From DASVDK01 sp036562265 [NCBI: Thermodesulfobacteriota bacterium] (GTDB lineage Bacteria > DASVDK01), in assembly GCA_036562265.1 (NCBI GenBank), contig DATCKS010000187.1:1-6458 (forward strand): DNA of 6,458 bases, in the 5' to 3' direction. Under the pieces are notes generated by a model. The model searched no databases. It was not told the DNA's origin and worked only from the letters and a program-made list of their open reading frames with translations. Below are positions 4,878 to 6,458 of the stretch, one piece after another. Each line of letters starts with the position of its first letter. The first letter of the stretch is position 1. The position numbers were made by a program, and so were the translations under genes.

Positions 4878-6458
4878 TCAGCGTTCGAGGAGGCGGCGGA
4901 CCAGCTCCACCAGGACGTCCGGGAGCCGCTCGGGACGCAGCAGGCGCGCGTACGACGCCCGGCCGAAGACCCGCGGCAGGTACGCCGGCGCCTCGCGGTC
5001 GATCGTCAGGCAGAAGGGCCTGATCCCCTGGAGCTGCGCCTCGACGACCGCCTGCCGCGTGTCCTCCACGCCGTAGCGCCCTTCGTAGAGGTCGACGTCG
5101 TTCGGCCTGCCGTCCGAGAGGAGGAGGAGCAGGCGGTGTCGGGCGCGCTCGCGGCCGAGCAGCGCCGTCGCGTGGCGGATGGCGGCGCCGACCCGGGTGC
5201 AGCGGTCCGGCTCGAGCGCCGCGATCCGCCGGCGGACCGCGGCGCCGTAGGGCTCGTCGAAGCCCTTCGCCGTGGCGAGCGTGACGCGGCCCGGTCCCTC
5301 GCCCGAGAAGCTCAGGATCGCGTAGCGGTCGCCGAGCGCGTCGAGCGCCTCGGCGGTCACGAGGAGCGCCTCCTTCTCGACGTCGATGACGCGCCGCGCC
5401 CCGGACACCCAGGCGTCGGTCGACGCGCTCACGTCGACCAGAAGGACGATCGACACGTCGCGGCGGGCCGGCCGGACGGCGGCGTAGAGGCGCTCGTCGA
5501 GCGCGCGGCCGGCGGCGCGATCGGCGAACGCCGCGACGCAGGCGTCGAGGTCGACCTCGGGGCCGTCGGGCTGCCGGCCGAGGCGGACGCGCCGCGCCCG
5601 AAGCCGCTCGAAGCGGCGCCGCACCCGCTCGACGAGCAGCGCCTGCCGGGCGAGGACCCCCTCGGCCCAGGCCAGGTCCCCTTCCGGCGCCGCGACGTCG
5701 CGGACGACCGCCCCCGGGATCCGGTAGACGCCGGTACGGCAGTCCCACTCCGGGTAGACGATGCCGGCCGCGAGCGGCCGGCCGTCGGGGGCGGTCCGCC
5801 GGGACGGCGGCTCCTCGGCGAGGAGCACCTCGTCCGGCCGGCCGGGCGTCCGGACCACCGGCGCCTCCTCGAGTTCGGAGAGCGAGTCGGCGAACCCCTC
5901 GGGATCGGCCTTCTCGTCCCGGTCGAGCGGCCGCTGGAGACCCCGCGGATCCTCGACGCTCTCGCTCGGGTCGTCCCAGGGGAGCACCCACATGCCGGGC
6001 CGGTCGTCCGGCTCGTCCTCGCCCGGCGTGCGCGGCTCGGGCCGCCGGCGAAGCCGCGCGGTTCGCTGCCGCCCCGGCCTCGCCTCGTCGCTCGCCCCCG
6101 GCCACGCGCCGATCGCGGCGCTCGCGTCGGCGGGGCGAGTCGTCACCCCCCACGGCTCGACCACCGCCACGCCGCGGTAGCCGCCCGCCGGCGGGAGGTC
6201 GCGGGCGACCGCCGTCGCCCAGCGGAGGGACGCCTCCGGCGTCGGGCCCGCGGCAAGGGGCGGCGGCGGGTCGGCCGGGCCGCTCTCGAGCGCCGCCCTG
6301 ACGAGCCGCTCGACCGCCCGCTCGGACGGCGTCAGGCCCTCGATCGGCGGGCGGCCGGCCAGCGCCGCGCGCCGCAGGGCGACGAGGTCGGGCAGGAGAC
6401 CCGGCAGCCCGACCGCGAGCCAGCGATCGATCGCAACCCCTTCGGCGAGGAGGTAGAG
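4878..6458 (-). CDS. norD: Nitric oxide reductase activation protein NorD (VWA domain), N-terminus cut by window edge
   Basis: NorD, with the MoxR-type AAA+ ATPase NorQ, is needed to make active nitric oxide reductase (NorBC), probably by helping insert non-heme iron; cytoplasmic. The frame is open from the right edge to the stop at 4878, giving 526 residues; whole NorD proteins are usually 600 or more, so roughly 100 N-terminal residues are missing. The ATG at 6170 is internal: upstream codons continue a NorD-like helical region (LYLLAEGVAIDRWLAVGLPG at the very edge; YRGVAVVEPWG before a poorly conserved stretch). An acidic linker spans about 146-226. The VWA domain (about 333-526) has an intact MIDAS: D342-x-S344-x-S346, T421 and D449. 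NorD hallmarks include WVSGARRVIDVEKEALL, GFDEPYGAAVRRRIAALEP, TRVGAAIRHATALL and SDGRPNDVDLYEGRYGVEDT. norQ/norB-type genes would be expected beyond the right edge. Confidence 0.93.
   Translation of the reverse strand, partial: LYLLAEGVAIDRWLAVGLPGLLPDLVALRRAALAGRPPIEGLTPSERAVERLVRAALESGPADPPPPLAAGPTPEASLRWATAVARDLPPAGGYRGVAVVEPWGVTTRPADASAAIGAWPGASDEARPGRQRTARLRRRPEPRTPGEDEPDDRPGMWVLPWDDPSESVEDPRGLQRPLDRDEKADPEGFADSLSELEEAPVVRTPGRPDEVLLAEEPPSRRTAPDGRPLAAGIVYPEWDCRTGVYRIPGAVVRDVAAPEGDLAWAEGVLARQALLVERVRRRFERLRARRVRLGRQPDGPEVDLDACVAAFADRAAGRALDERLYAAVRPARRDVSIVLLVDVSASTDAWVSGARRVIDVEKEALLVTAEALDALGDRYAILSFSGEGPGRVTLATAKGFDEPYGAAVRRRIAALEPDRCTRVGAAIRHATALLGRERARHRLLLLLSDGRPNDVDLYEGRYGVEDTRQAVVEAQLQGIRPFCLTIDREAPAYLPRVFGRASYARLLRPERLPDVLVELVRRLLER

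Noticed and set aside
3682-5076. A 464-codon plus-strand frame across the regulator and CopD-like genes
   Set aside because: Arg/Pro-rich shadow frame; the regulator and membrane protein are well supported in other frames.
4591-6153. A 520-codon minus-strand frame overlapping norD
   Set aside because: It is out of frame with the NorD sequence and its MIDAS residues, and its translation is Arg/Gly/Ala-rich repeat-like.

Overview
This is a GC-rich (about 70 % by eye), densely packed bacterial segment with seven protein-coding genes, two of them cut by the window edges. I see no RNA genes, mobile elements, CRISPR arrays or long repeats. The strong third-position G/C bias, an Rnk homologue, a Crp/Fnr regulator and a NorD protein suggest a high-GC Gram-negative-type denitrifying or NO-detoxifying bacterium. 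Proteobacteria, Myxococcota or a Rokubacteria/Methylomirabilota-like lineage are all possible, and the sequence alone does not decide.

Left part (1-2284). A minus-strand M1-family aminopeptidase runs off the left edge, so only its N-terminal 248 residues are present, ending before the GAMEN/HExxH active site. It is divergent from pdxH (pyridoxamine 5'-phosphate oxidase). pdxH appears to be read from a promoter whose -10 box ends 6 nt before the ATG, so its mRNA is probably leaderless. A DUF3750-family protein with one N-terminal hydrophobic segment follows pdxH by 41 nt.

Middle (2285-3171). A minus-strand lipoprotein gene meets the DUF3750 gene tail to tail with 2 nt between stops. It is divergent from the next cluster across a 174-nt intergenic region that holds back-to-back promoter candidates.

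Right part (3172-6458). rnk (an RNA-polymerase-binding GreA/B-like factor) and a Crp/Fnr-type regulator lie 25 nt apart and look like one operon. Right after the regulator is a perfect-arm TTGAC-N4-GTCAA box. Its centre lies 41.5-42.5 nt upstream of the start predicted from a TACAGT -10 box. This is the classic class II Crp/Fnr activator layout, and it reads into a four-helix CopD/HemJ-like membrane protein. That gene converges, with a 10-nt gap, on norD, which encodes the VWA-domain protein needed to activate nitric oxide reductase. The norD frame stays open to the right edge, so its 5' end is outside the window.

Together the right half looks like the flank of a nitric oxide reductase cluster: a DNR/NNR-type NO- or oxygen-responsive regulator, its likely target site, a membrane protein under its control, a transcription-machinery modulator (Rnk) and the NOR activator NorD. 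The rnk-regulator-membrane protein-norD association is the part most worth following up.
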